64,000 nt of DNA from Phycisphaerae bacterium (lineage in GTDB: Bacteria > Planctomycetota > Phycisphaerae > Phycisphaerales > UBA1924), in assembly GCA_016793805.1 (NCBI GenBank), contig JAEUIZ010000040.1, positions 62,001 through 126,000 of the forward strand, in the 5' to 3' direction. How positions within the stretch are numbered: the stretch's first letter is position 1; the number at the start of each line of letters is the position of its first letter. Shown piece after piece: positions 9,179 through 16,610 of this stretch. The position numbers and the translations under genes are program-made. The notes under the pieces are model-generated. The model did no database searches. It was not told where the DNA came from and saw nothing but the letters and a program-made list of their open reading frames with translations.

Positions 9179-10062
9179 GGTCGCCGCGGGTGGTCCTTCT
9201 CGGCGCCCCGGGGAGCGCGTCCAAGGTTAGCCTCGCTCAGGGCGACGACGGCAGGGGTCGGCAGTTCCTCGATGCGCTGCTCGGGGCGGACCCCCGCGGG
9301 CCATGGGAAGTCGCGCCCGAGGACGGACCCGAGTTGCTTGCGACGGGAGGCGAACATGGCCTGGCAGAAGTCCGCGAGCGCGCGCGCGGGAAGGGTCGGG
9401 GGGAGCGCGGACGCGGGCGCGCGCACGATCGAGACCATCGTGCTGGCGACCTCGGGCCTGGGCCAGAAGCACTCGGCGGGGAGGTCGGCGATGCGATCCG
9501 CGCGGGCGAGGGCCTGGGCGACGATGCCGAGCGGACCGCGCTCGGAGGTGCCCGGCGGCGCGAGCAGCCGATCGGCGACCTCGCGCTGGATGGTGACGTG
9601 CATGGAGCCGCAGCGTGGGTGGTCGAGGAGGAGGGCGAGGATGACGCCGGTGGCGGCGCCGTAGGGGAGGTTGGCGACAAGGCGGAACGGCCCGTCGCCC
9701 AGGGCCGCCCGCAGCGGCTCGGCGAGGCGGGACTTGCCGGCGAGGCAGTCGCCCTCGACGAGGGTGAGGGAGGCTTGGGGATGGAACGAGGCGGCGCGCG
9801 GGAGCAGTTCGGCGCGCAGGAGGGCGGCAAGGCCGCGGTCGAGTTCGCAGGCGACGACGCGGGCGCCGCGCTCGAGGAGGCCCTCGGTGAGCGTGCCGGT
9901 GCCTGGGCCGATTTCAAGGACGAGGTCGCCGGGCTGGAGGCCGGAGGCGTCGAGGAGCCGGCGGATGAGATTGTGGTCGATGAGGAAGTTCTGTCCGAGG
10001 GCCTTGCGCGGGGAGAGGCCGTGCGAGTCGAGGAGGGCGCGGATCTGGGTGAGCGTCTGCAT
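9175..10062 (-). CDS. rsmA: 16S rRNA adenine(1518/1519) dimethyltransferase
   Basis: RsmA (KsgA) dimethylates two adjacent adenines in the 3' helix of 16S rRNA during small-subunit maturation. The sequence shows GQNFLIDHNLI at the N-terminus, the SAM-binding VLEIGPGTGTLTEGLL, acidic VVACELD, and the catalytic NLPYG motif. The usual residue after NLPY is Asn or Tyr; here it is Gly. A C-terminal helical domain with ARALADFCQAMFASRRKQL follows. Length is 295, normal. The end overlaps the APH-like gene and the start is 4 bp after the HAD gene's stop. Confidence 0.94.
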   Translation of the reverse strand: MQTLTQIRALLDSHGLSPRKALGQNFLIDHNLIRRLLDASGLQPGDLVLEIGPGTGTLTEGLLERGARVVACELDRGLAALLRAELLPRAASFHPQASLTLVEGDCLAGKSRLAEPLRAALGDGPFRLVANLPYGAATGVILALLLDHPRCGSMHVTIQREVADRLLAPPGTSERGPLGIVAQALARADRIADLPAECFWPRPEVASTMVSIVRAPASALPPTLPARALADFCQAMFASRRKQLGSVLGRDFPWPAGVRPEQRIEELPTPAVVALSEANLGRAPRGAEKDHPRRP

Positions 10063-10066
10063 GGGC

Positions 10067-10957
10067 CTACCACTCGCCGTCGAGGACGCGGCGGATGGCG
10101 TGGGCGACGCCGTCCTCGTCGTGGCGGAGGGTTTGGCGCCGCGCGGCGGCGCGGACGCTGGGCACGGCGTTGCCCATCGCGATGCCGAGCCCGGCCTGCG
10201 CGATCATGGGCAGGTCGTTGACCTCATCGCCGATGGCGCAGATGCGCTGGGCGGGGATGCCGTCGTGGTCGGCGAGCCAACGGATGGCGGACCACTTGCT
10301 GGCACGGGCGTCGAAGATCTCAAGGATGTGGGGCTGGTCGTCGGGGTGCTCATCGCCGGCGTGGTTGTGGATCACGCGTCCGAAGGCGTGCATCACGGCG
10401 CGGCCCTGGACCTGGCGCTCGAGTTCGGCGGCGATCCGCGCGAGCCGCCCCGCGGGCCCGCTTACCCCGAAGCGGACGGTGTGGTCCGGGTGTTCGTCCT
10501 GCTCGACGTGCTCCACGAAGCGGACACGGACACGCCAGCGAGCGAACCAGTCATGCATGTCGGGCTCGAGGTCGTGGCGGCCTGTGCCGTGGACCACGAC
10601 GTAGTCGAGCGAGGCGGGCTCGGGGTCCTTGAGGATGAGGACGGGTCGCTCGTAGCCCAGGAGCGTGCGCGCGGCGGAAGCGACGAGATCGGGGTCGAGC
10701 GCGAAGCGATGGAGTGTGCGACGCTGGCGCGGGCAGGCGATGATCGAGCCCCCCGCGACGGCGACGGGGTCGTTCTGGGCGATGCGGTCGAGGGTGTGCG
10801 CGCACTCCGGCAGGGCGCGGCCGGTGCAGATGACGACGCGAAGGCCGGCGGCACGGGCGTCGTCGAGGGCGCGGAGGTTGGCGTCGGAGACCTCGCGGGA
10901 GGAGTTGAGGAGGGTGCCGTCGAGGTCGATGGCGAGCATGTCGTAGCGAGGCGGCAT
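10067..10957 (-). CDS. HAD superfamily hydrolase, Cof type (IIB)
   Basis: The protein is a Cof-like phosphatase. Motif I is MLAIDLDGTLLNS near residues 7-19, motif II is VVICTGRAL, and motifs III and IV are the lysine in ASKWSAIRWL and IGDEVNDLPMI. A large C2-type cap sits between motifs II and III, as in phosphatases of sugar phosphates and FMN/PLP. The substrate cannot be told from sequence, although pdxH four genes downstream makes a role in PLP turnover conceivable. It appears to head a co-directional cluster HAD-rsmA-APH-pdxH. Confidence 0.88.
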   Translation of the reverse strand: MPPRYDMLAIDLDGTLLNSSREVSDANLRALDDARAAGLRVVICTGRALPECAHTLDRIAQNDPVAVAGGSIIACPRQRRTLHRFALDPDLVASAARTLLGYERPVLILKDPEPASLDYVVVHGTGRHDLEPDMHDWFARWRVRVRFVEHVEQDEHPDHTVRFGVSGPAGRLARIAAELERQVQGRAVMHAFGRVIHNHAGDEHPDDQPHILEIFDARASKWSAIRWLADHDGIPAQRICAIGDEVNDLPMIAQAGLGIAMGNAVPSVRAAARRQTLRHDEDGVAHAIRRVLDGEW

Positions 10958-11264
10958 GGGTTGGTTGGGAAGTCGATCCGGGCGGGGTCGGTGGGGGCTG
11001 GCTGAGTGCGAGTCGCGAGTGCTTTCCGGGGCGAATGAAGGGGATGGGTGAGGCCATTATTCGCACCCCGCTCCGCGGTTTATTCTGTTGCATCGGGCGG
11101 CGAGGCGCGGTAATCTGCGGCGTCGGGCGCTGCTGCCGCTTCCCTTCCTGCGATCCCTTCGCAAATCACGGGAGGCGCGGGCCGTCGCTCGTGTCGATCC
11201 GTGGTCCAGGGCTCGGCCGATCAGTGGGTACACGAACCCCGCGTCGGCACGAAAGGAGCGGACG
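10958..11264. other. Intergenic region between divergent genes
   Basis: This 307-bp gap separates the minus-strand HAD gene from the plus-strand RCC1-like gene. I see no gene in it. It must hold both promoters. A weak candidate for the plus strand is TTGCAT at 11088-11093 and TAATCT at 11111-11116 with a 17-base spacer, each matching consensus at only about half of its positions. Confidence 0.4.
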
Positions 11265-11272
11265 ATGAAGAC

Positions 11273-11308
11273 CTCGCACTCTCGCACTCTCGCACTCTCG
11301 CAGTCTCG
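11273..11308 (+). repeat. 8-bp tandem repeat (CTCGCACT) across a start region
   Basis: There are three perfect copies of CTCGCACT (11273-11296), one copy with a single change (11297-11304) and half a copy. The array sits inside a short reading frame that begins at ATG 11265, six bases after a strong AAGGAG (11253-11258), and stops with TAA at 11310-11312. Loss of exactly one unit, or gain of two, would join ATG 11265 in frame to the RCC1-like gene. Confidence 0.9.
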
Positions 11309-11311
11309 GTA

Positions 11312-12277
11312 ATGGTTGCGTTCGCGGCCATCGTGGGGCTTGGTGAGCGAGCACGCGCGCAGGCGGGCTATTTCTTCGGTTGGGGGAGTAATGCTCACAA
11401 TGTGCTGACAACGGCTCCGACGGGTGCCAAATGGACTCAGGTCGGTGCCGGTGACGGCTTCGCGGTTGCGCTCAACTTGGACGGCACGCTGGCGGCATGG
11501 GGCAACTCCGCCAACGGGCGCACGATTGTCCCGACGACCGGGCCGTACACACAGATCGCAGTAGGCTGGGATTGCTCGTTCGCCCTTCGCGCCGATGGCG
11601 CGGTTGATGCATGGGGCAACTTGTCCACAACCACCATGCGCCCGCCTGACGGGCTGCGGGCGAGCGCGATCGCCGCAGGCGAGACCTTCGGTCTCGCGAT
11701 TCGTGCAGACGGAGAGCGGAATGGCGAAATTGTTGCATGGGGGGACTCCGGTGTCGTCAGCGGCGCGCCATCAGGGCAGTTCGTTGTGATCGTTGCGGGC
11801 GCTCACTTCGCAATGGCACGTACTGCGGAAGGCGCCATCGCCGTCTGGGGTGGCTCGACGCATCCGGAGTGTGCCAACGCCGGGCTCATCCCGCCTCGTT
11901 ACTCGCCAACCCAAGTGCCCGCCAATCTACCCAGGGTTGTTGCGCTTGGGTCGGGCCATTGCACGGCCTACGCGATCGACGGCTCTGGCTCTGTGTGGGC
12001 GTGGGGCGGGGCCATCACTTGTTCGCAGACGTTTGTGCCCGCCCTCACGTATACCGAGGTTACCGGCGGGTACGGACACGGTGTTGGCAAGCGCCCGGAT
12101 GGGCGTGTGCATACATGGGGTCCGGCGCACGAGCCGCTGTGCCCGCCTGACAACTGCAGCCCGCTGGCGAGCTACTACGTGCCCGTGCCGAGCTCGCTTG
12201 ACTTGATTCCCGTTCTCAAACTCTACAAGAGTCACTCGGCGCGGTTCACGTTGGTCATCATCCCATCGCAGCCGTGA
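11312..12277 (+). CDS. RCC1/BLIP-II-like repeat protein, signal-peptide start out of frame
   Basis: The protein consists of RCC1-type beta-propeller repeats of about 45-50 residues, each with a DGTLAAWG-like core (ALNLDGTLAAWGNS, ALRADGAVDAWGNL, AYAIDGSGSVWAWGG). As written, the in-frame ATG is 11312, sharing its A with the TAA of the short frame 11265-11312 (TAATG), which could permit coupled reinitiation. That start yields only MVAFAAIVGLGERARAQA, a weak leader with no basic n-region. With one 8-bp unit fewer, ATG 11265 would give MKTSHSRTLAVSVMVAFAA followed by the same Ala-x-Ala site, a textbook signal peptide. This is either a phase-variable gene or a frameshift. Unlike its neighbour it has no GC-type tail. 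Confidence 0.75.
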   Translation: MVAFAAIVGLGERARAQAGYFFGWGSNAHNVLTTAPTGAKWTQVGAGDGFAVALNLDGTLAAWGNSANGRTIVPTTGPYTQIAVGWDCSFALRADGAVDAWGNLSTTTMRPPDGLRASAIAAGETFGLAIRADGERNGEIVAWGDSGVVSGAPSGQFVVIVAGAHFAMARTAEGAIAVWGGSTHPECANAGLIPPRYSPTQVPANLPRVVALGSGHCTAYAIDGSGSVWAWGGAITCSQTFVPALTYTEVTGGYGHGVGKRPDGRVHTWGPAHEPLCPPDNCSPLASYYVPVPSSLDLIPVLKLYKSHSARFTLVIIPSQP

Positions 12278-12287
12278 CGGGGCGCTG

Positions 12288-13334
12288 ATGACGTTGCACA
12301 GCCACAACCGCCTTGCTTGCCGAGCGATCCTGGTCGCATCGGTGGCTGGCGTCGTCACGGTCGCTCCAGCCCGCGCGCAACCGGCGCCTGTTGTGGCATG
12401 GGGTTCAAACTCCAATGGGCAACTGAGCGTGCCTCCCGGCTCGTATCTCGCCGCTTCCGCCGGCACGGAGTTCGCCATCGGCATTCGTCACGACCGCACG
12501 CTCGTCGGTTGGGGCGCGAACTGGGACGGCCAACTGAATGTCCCGCCGGGCGAGTTTGTCGCCGTCTCGGCAGGGTTCTGGGGCGCGGCGGCGATTCGCG
12601 CGGATGGCACGCTGGCCGCATGGGGATCCAACATCTACGGGTTGGCAACGCCGCCGTCGGGGACATTCACCCGTGTTTCGGTGGGGACGAGCCTCGCCAT
12701 CGCGGTCCGCACCGACGGCACGCTGGCGGGGTGGGGCGCGATGTGGCTGCCGATCCCGACGGGGACGTTCCACGACGCTCAGGGCGGCCGGGACTTCGTG
12801 GTCGGGCTGCGGACCGACGGCACGCTGGTGGCTTGGGGCGATGAGTTCGCCGGCGTACTGAATGTTCCACCCGGTCAGTTCGTCGCCATCGCCGCCACCG
12901 ACAAACATGGACTGGCAATGCGGTCGGACGGATCGGTCGTCGGCTGGGGCAACAACAGCAGCGGACAACTGAACGCGCCCCCGGGTCCGTTCGTCTCCAT
13001 CGCCGTCGGAGACGGGTGGGGCGCGGGCATACGCCGGGACGGCACGCTCGCGGTGTGGGGCGACGGGAGTTACGGCATGACGCTACCCCCCGTCGGTCGA
13101 TTCACGTCGGTTGATTTGGGCGACTCGTTTGCCGTCGCCCTCCGCGCCTGCGCGGCCAACTGCGACCACTCGACCACGCCGCCGGCGCTCAACGTGAACG
13201 ATTTCGTCTGCTTCGTGAACCGGTACGCCGCGGCCGAGTCGTACGCGAACTGCGACGCGAGCACCACGACGCCGGTGCTGAGCGTCAACGACTTCGTCTG
13301 CTTCCTCAACGCCTACGCGGCGGGCTGCCCGTGA
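12288..13334 (+). CDS. Secreted RCC1/BLIP-II-like protein with GC-type dockerin tail
   Basis: A signal peptide (LVASVAGVVTVAPARAQ) is followed by about seven RCC1-like repeats with the core DGTLxAWGxNxxGQLxxPPG, then two C-terminal units beginning ANCDHSTTPPALN and ANCDASTTTPVLS. The protein ends in AAGCP. RCC1/BLIP-II propellers act as binding scaffolds; the ligand here is unknown. The GC-type tail is known from Phycisphaerae as a presumed surface anchoring or sorting module. The gene starts 10 bp after the preceding paralogue's stop, so the two likely form a unit that arose by duplication. The 348-residue length fits a single propeller plus tail. Confidence 0.85.
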   Translation: MTLHSHNRLACRAILVASVAGVVTVAPARAQPAPVVAWGSNSNGQLSVPPGSYLAASAGTEFAIGIRHDRTLVGWGANWDGQLNVPPGEFVAVSAGFWGAAAIRADGTLAAWGSNIYGLATPPSGTFTRVSVGTSLAIAVRTDGTLAGWGAMWLPIPTGTFHDAQGGRDFVVGLRTDGTLVAWGDEFAGVLNVPPGQFVAIAATDKHGLAMRSDGSVVGWGNNSSGQLNAPPGPFVSIAVGDGWGAGIRRDGTLAVWGDGSYGMTLPPVGRFTSVDLGDSFAVALRACAANCDHSTTPPALNVNDFVCFVNRYAAAESYANCDASTTTPVLSVNDFVCFLNAYAAGCP

Positions 13335-13452
13335 AGGTCGGCTTAGCCCGGCCCCCAACCGCCCCGTCGGAAGCCGATGCCACGAAGGCCGGAGCGCTCA
13401 CGCACGCACGCGCCTTGTCAACGTGCTCGGGGCTCATCAGATTGGACGCACG

Positions 13453-13503
13453 GGCGGGACGCCCATGCCACACCGGCACACACTGGCGGGACGGCGGTGC
13501 CAC
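13453..13503. repeat. Pair of 19-bp direct repeats
   Basis: Two copies of GGCGGGACGxCxxTGCCAC lie at 13453-13471 and 13485-13503, 32 bp apart, differing at three positions. They sit in the 184-bp gap between two convergent genes, where no gene is visible. Conceptual translation gives GRDAHAT/GGTAV-like peptides, a pattern I recall from short dispersed repeats in many bacterial genomes. Confidence 0.5.
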
Positions 13504-13518
13504 CATCTGAAGCGGGGC

Positions 13519-14241
13519 TCAACCCGCCGGAGAGAGCCCTTCGCCGCGGACGGGCACGAGGGCGAGGGTGCAGGCGGCGTTGCCGAGGAGGTCGGAGACT
13601 GGGAGGCGGATGCGGATGGGCGTAGCGATGGGGAGGTCGCGGTCGAGCATGCGGTGCGCCAGGACGCCGAGGTCGTGGTCGGCGGTCTGGGCGTCGGCGG
13701 TGAAGAGGACAACGAGGACGGCGGCGTGGAGGATGAGCGGGTCGCGGGCGAGTTTGGCGGCGTCGGCGATGGGCCCGCGGAGGAGTTCGGAGGCGTAGGT
13801 CTTGTTGGGGGCAAGGACGCCGGCGGAGAGGCCGTGCTGCGCGATGACCTTGACTTCGAGCCAGAGGGCGTCGGTGGGCGGGATGCCCGGCGGCTCGGCG
13901 GGGGCGGCGTGGGCGAAGAGGGTGCCTTCGAGGGCGGCGTGCTCGCGCTCGCGCGTGACGGCGTCGGCGATGATGCCGGGGTGATGGGTGAGGGCGAGGT
14001 CGCAGCGTTCGCGTTCGCTGTGGCGAGGGAGGCGCCGAGGCGGGGTTGGGTAGGGCTGTTCCTGATGGACGCCGAACCCGGCGTGGGCGAAGGCGTCAGC
14101 GAGGATGGAATGGAACTCGAGTTCGGTGAGGGAATCCAACCCGCGGACGGCCTGCTCGGCGTCGAGTTGGCGGGCGCGGCCCGCGAGCGCGTCTGCCGCG
14201 ATCTGGGCCACGGCGTCGTATGACCACATCCCCGGCAGCAT
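13519..14241 (-). CDS. Protein of unknown function, possible PD-(D/E)xK-like fold
   Basis: I do not recognise this 240-residue protein. The N-terminal part is helical (TELEFHSILADAFAHAGFGV). The middle has ERCDLALTH and, about 50 residues later, DALWLEVKVI. An acidic residue followed by a hydrophobic E-x-K strand is the pattern of PD-(D/E)xK nuclease-like folds. The C-terminal half has a hydrophobic strand (AAVLVVLFTADAQ) as in such folds. No methylase, helicase or toxin partner is adjacent. The start is uncertain: ATG 14241 or 14229, neither with a good ribosome site. It is divergent from livK by 74 bp. Confidence 0.6.
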   Translation of the reverse strand: MLPGMWSYDAVAQIAADALAGRARQLDAEQAVRGLDSLTELEFHSILADAFAHAGFGVHQEQPYPTPPRRLPRHSERERCDLALTHHPGIIADAVTREREHAALEGTLFAHAAPAEPPGIPPTDALWLEVKVIAQHGLSAGVLAPNKTYASELLRGPIADAAKLARDPLILHAAVLVVLFTADAQTADHDLGVLAHRMLDRDLPIATPIRIRLPVSDLLGNAACTLALVPVRGEGLSPAG

Positions 14242-14315
14242 AGGCTTTGGCGGAACCGATGCCCCTTGTGGGGCGACGGGCGGAATCTCTTGAGGGTCAC
14301 GAAGAAGGAAGAGCC

Positions 14316-15482
14316 ATGAGGACACTTCGCAGTCGGCTGGTTCGAGCGGGGCTGGCCTTGGCGGGCGTGGCGGCGCTGGCGTCGCCCGCGTGCGGCCGGC
14401 AGCCCACCGAGACGATCAAGATCGGGCACTACGCCTCGCTGACGGGCTCGGAGGCGACATTCGGGAAATCGACGGACAACGGGATCCGGCTGGCGGTGGA
14501 CGAGGTGAACGCCAAGGGCGGGGTCACGATCGCGGGGAAGACGTACAAGATCGAGTTGGTCTCGGACGACACGGAAGGGAAGCCCGAGAAGGCGGGGACG
14601 GTGGTGACGAAACTCATCACCAAGGACAAGGTGAAGGCGGTCTTGGGCGAGGTGGCGTCGAGCGTGTCGCTGCAGGGGGCGCCGGTGTGCCAGGCGTACG
14701 GGGTGCCGATGATCACGCCGAGTTCGACGAACTACACGGTGACGCAGAAGGGGAACATGATCTTCCGGGTGTGCTTCATCGACCCGTTCCAGGGCTTCGC
14801 GTGCGCGAAGTTCGCGAAGGACGAGTTGAAGTTGACGAAGGCGGCGATCCTGTTCGACCAGGCGGCGGCGTACTCGGTGGGCCTGAAGGACGAGTTCATC
14901 AAGCACTTCAAGAGCATGGGCGGGACGATCGTCAGCGAGCAGGCGTACACGAAGGGGGCGTCGGACTTCAACGCGCAACTCACGAGGATCCGCGAGACGA
15001 ATCCGGAGGTGATCTTCATCCCGGGGTACTACAGCGACGTGGCCAAGATCTCGATCCAGGCCCGGAAACTGGGGATGACGATGCCGCTGCTGGGCGGGGA
15101 CGGGTGGGACTCGGAGGAACTGGCGAAGAACGCGGGCGAGGCGATCGACGGGTGCTTCTACTCGAACCACTACGCGCCGGACCAGCCGACAGAAGCGATC
15201 CAGACGTTCGTGAGCAAGTACCAGCAGCGGTTCGGGGGCATCCCGGACGGGCTGGCGGCGCTGGGATACGACGCGGCGAACGTGCTCTTTGACGCGATGG
15301 CGCGGGCCAAGAGCCATAGCGGGAAGGACCTCCGCGACGCGATCGCGGCCACGAAGAACTTCAAGGCCGTCACCGGGACGATCACGATCAACGACCAGCG
15401 GGACGCGGTGAAGCCGGCGGTGATCGTGGAGCGCAAGGGCGGGAAGTGGGCGTTCCGTGCGGCGATCGAGCCGCAGCGGTAG
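14316..15482 (+). CDS. livK: Branched-chain amino acid ABC transporter, substrate-binding protein
   Basis: LivK-type periplasmic binding protein (family Peripla_BP_6). After a basic N-terminus and hydrophobic stretch, a cysteine at residue 26 (ALASPACG) suggests a lipoprotein, although the lipobox is atypical. The mature part begins IKIGHYASLTGSEATFGKS, with the binding-loop segments VIGEVASS-like VLGEVASSVSLQ, MITPSSTNYTVT and GYDAANVLFDAM. An AAGGAAG lies upstream of ATG 14316. It is the first gene of livKHMG and is separated from livH by a hairpin, which could make it the most abundant product. Binding proteins of this family take amino acids, but also urea or amides, so the ligand is not certain. 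Confidence 0.9.
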   Translation: MRTLRSRLVRAGLALAGVAALASPACGRQPTETIKIGHYASLTGSEATFGKSTDNGIRLAVDEVNAKGGVTIAGKTYKIELVSDDTEGKPEKAGTVVTKLITKDKVKAVLGEVASSVSLQGAPVCQAYGVPMITPSSTNYTVTQKGNMIFRVCFIDPFQGFACAKFAKDELKLTKAAILFDQAAAYSVGLKDEFIKHFKSMGGTIVSEQAYTKGASDFNAQLTRIRETNPEVIFIPGYYSDVAKISIQARKLGMTMPLLGGDGWDSEELAKNAGEAIDGCFYSNHYAPDQPTEAIQTFVSKYQQRFGGIPDGLAALGYDAANVLFDAMARAKSHSGKDLRDAIAATKNFKAVTGTITINDQRDAVKPAVIVERKGGKWAFRAAIEPQR

Positions 15483-15516
15483 GCGGTCGGTATCCCATCG
15501 AGCGTGATCGACGCCG

Positions 15517-15541
15517 AGGCAGGGAGCGAACCTCCCTGCCT
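15517..15541 (+). terminator. Hairpin between livK and livH
   Basis: A 9-bp perfect stem (AGGCAGGGA/TCCCTGCCT) with a 7-base loop lies 35 bp after the livK stop. No U-tract follows. A TATACT at 15545-15550 directly after it resembles a -10 element. The hairpin could partly terminate or stabilise the livK message. Confidence 0.5.
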
Positions 15542-15589
15542 CGTTATACTTGGCCCTCCCCGGGGCGGACCCCGGGGGCAGGAATCGCC

Positions 15590-16516
15590 GTGGATCAGTT
15601 CCTCCAGACGCTCATGGGTGCCTTGGCCATCGGGAGCCTGTACGCGCTGATCGCGCTGGGCTACACGATGGTGTACGGCATCTTGAAGTTCATCAACTTC
15701 GCGCACAGCGACGTGGTGGTCCTCGGGGCGTGGGGCTCGCTGGTGTTCGCGAGGTGGGCCGAGCGGACGGCGGGCTGGTCGCAGACGCCCTGGTACCTCG
15801 GTGGCGTGGTGCTGATCGCGGCGATGGTGCTCTGCGGGACGGTGGGATTCCTGGTCGAGCGCCTCGCGTACAAGCCCCTGCGGCGAGCGCCACGCATCAA
15901 CGTGCTCATCACCGCCATCGGCGTCTCGCTGTTTCTTCAGAACACGGGCCAGTTGGAGGCGGTCTTTGGCACCCGCCCGGCCTCGATTCCCCGCCTCGTC
16001 GGCGATCGCACCATCGCCCAGATCGGGCTGGTCAAGATCGAGATGCTGGACGTGGTGGGCCTGTTCACGGCGCTGAGTTTCATGCTCGGACTGGACTGGC
16101 TGGTTTTCCGCACCAAGATCGGCCGGGCCATGCGGGCGGTGAGTTTCAACCCGCAGACGGCGGGCCTGATGGGCGTGCCGGTGGATCGCGTGATCAGTTT
16201 CACGTTCGTGCTGGGCTCGATGCTGGCCGCCACGGGCGGGTTCCTCTGGGCGCTGAAGTACTCGCAGGTGAACCAGCCCGCGGACACGGGGTGGACCCTG
16301 CTGGGGCTCAAGGCGTTCGTGGCCGCGGTCGTCGGGGGCATCGGGAACGTCCGCGGCGCGATGCTCGGCGGGCTGGCGATCGGGCTGCTCGAACAGTTCG
16401 GATCGGCCTACCTCAGTTCCAGCCTTTCGGACGTGTACGTGTTCAGCCTGCTCATCGTCGTTCTGTTGTTCCGCCCCAGCGGAATCCTGGGGAGCACCGC
16501 CGTCGAGAAGGTCTAG
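15590..16516 (+). CDS. livH: Branched-chain amino acid ABC transporter permease LivH
   Basis: One of the two membrane permeases of a Liv-type importer. The sequence begins DQFLQTLMGALAIGSLYALIALGYTMVYGILKFINFAH, the characteristic LivH opening (shown here in parts: SLYALIALGYTMVYG and KFINFAHSD). The permease loop that contacts the ATPase is around RAMRAVSFNPQTAGLMGV, and the end is SGILGSTAVEKV. The start is GTG 15590, with AGGA seven bases before it; the upstream in-frame sequence does not look like protein. The 308-residue length is standard. It follows livK and precedes livM. Confidence 0.93.
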   Translation: MDQFLQTLMGALAIGSLYALIALGYTMVYGILKFINFAHSDVVVLGAWGSLVFARWAERTAGWSQTPWYLGGVVLIAAMVLCGTVGFLVERLAYKPLRRAPRINVLITAIGVSLFLQNTGQLEAVFGTRPASIPRLVGDRTIAQIGLVKIEMLDVVGLFTALSFMLGLDWLVFRTKIGRAMRAVSFNPQTAGLMGVPVDRVISFTFVLGSMLAATGGFLWALKYSQVNQPADTGWTLLGLKAFVAAVVGGIGNVRGAMLGGLAIGLLEQFGSAYLSSSLSDVYVFSLLIVVLLFRPSGILGSTAVEKV

Positions 16517-16522
16517 CCCCCT

Positions 16523-16543
16523 CCCCCCCCCCCACCACCACCA
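16523..16543 (+). repeat. Poly-C tract and CCA repeat between livH and livM
   Basis: A run of 11 C (16523-16533) is followed by four CCA-type units in the 94-bp gap between livH and livM. Homopolymers of this length are unusual here. It could vary in length and change spacing, or it may be a sequencing artefact. Confidence 0.75.
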
Positions 16544-16610
16544 CCCACGCACTCTCCCCCACGCATCTCGCTCGTAACCGACGCCCAGCATCGACCCCCG
16601 TTCGCCGAGA

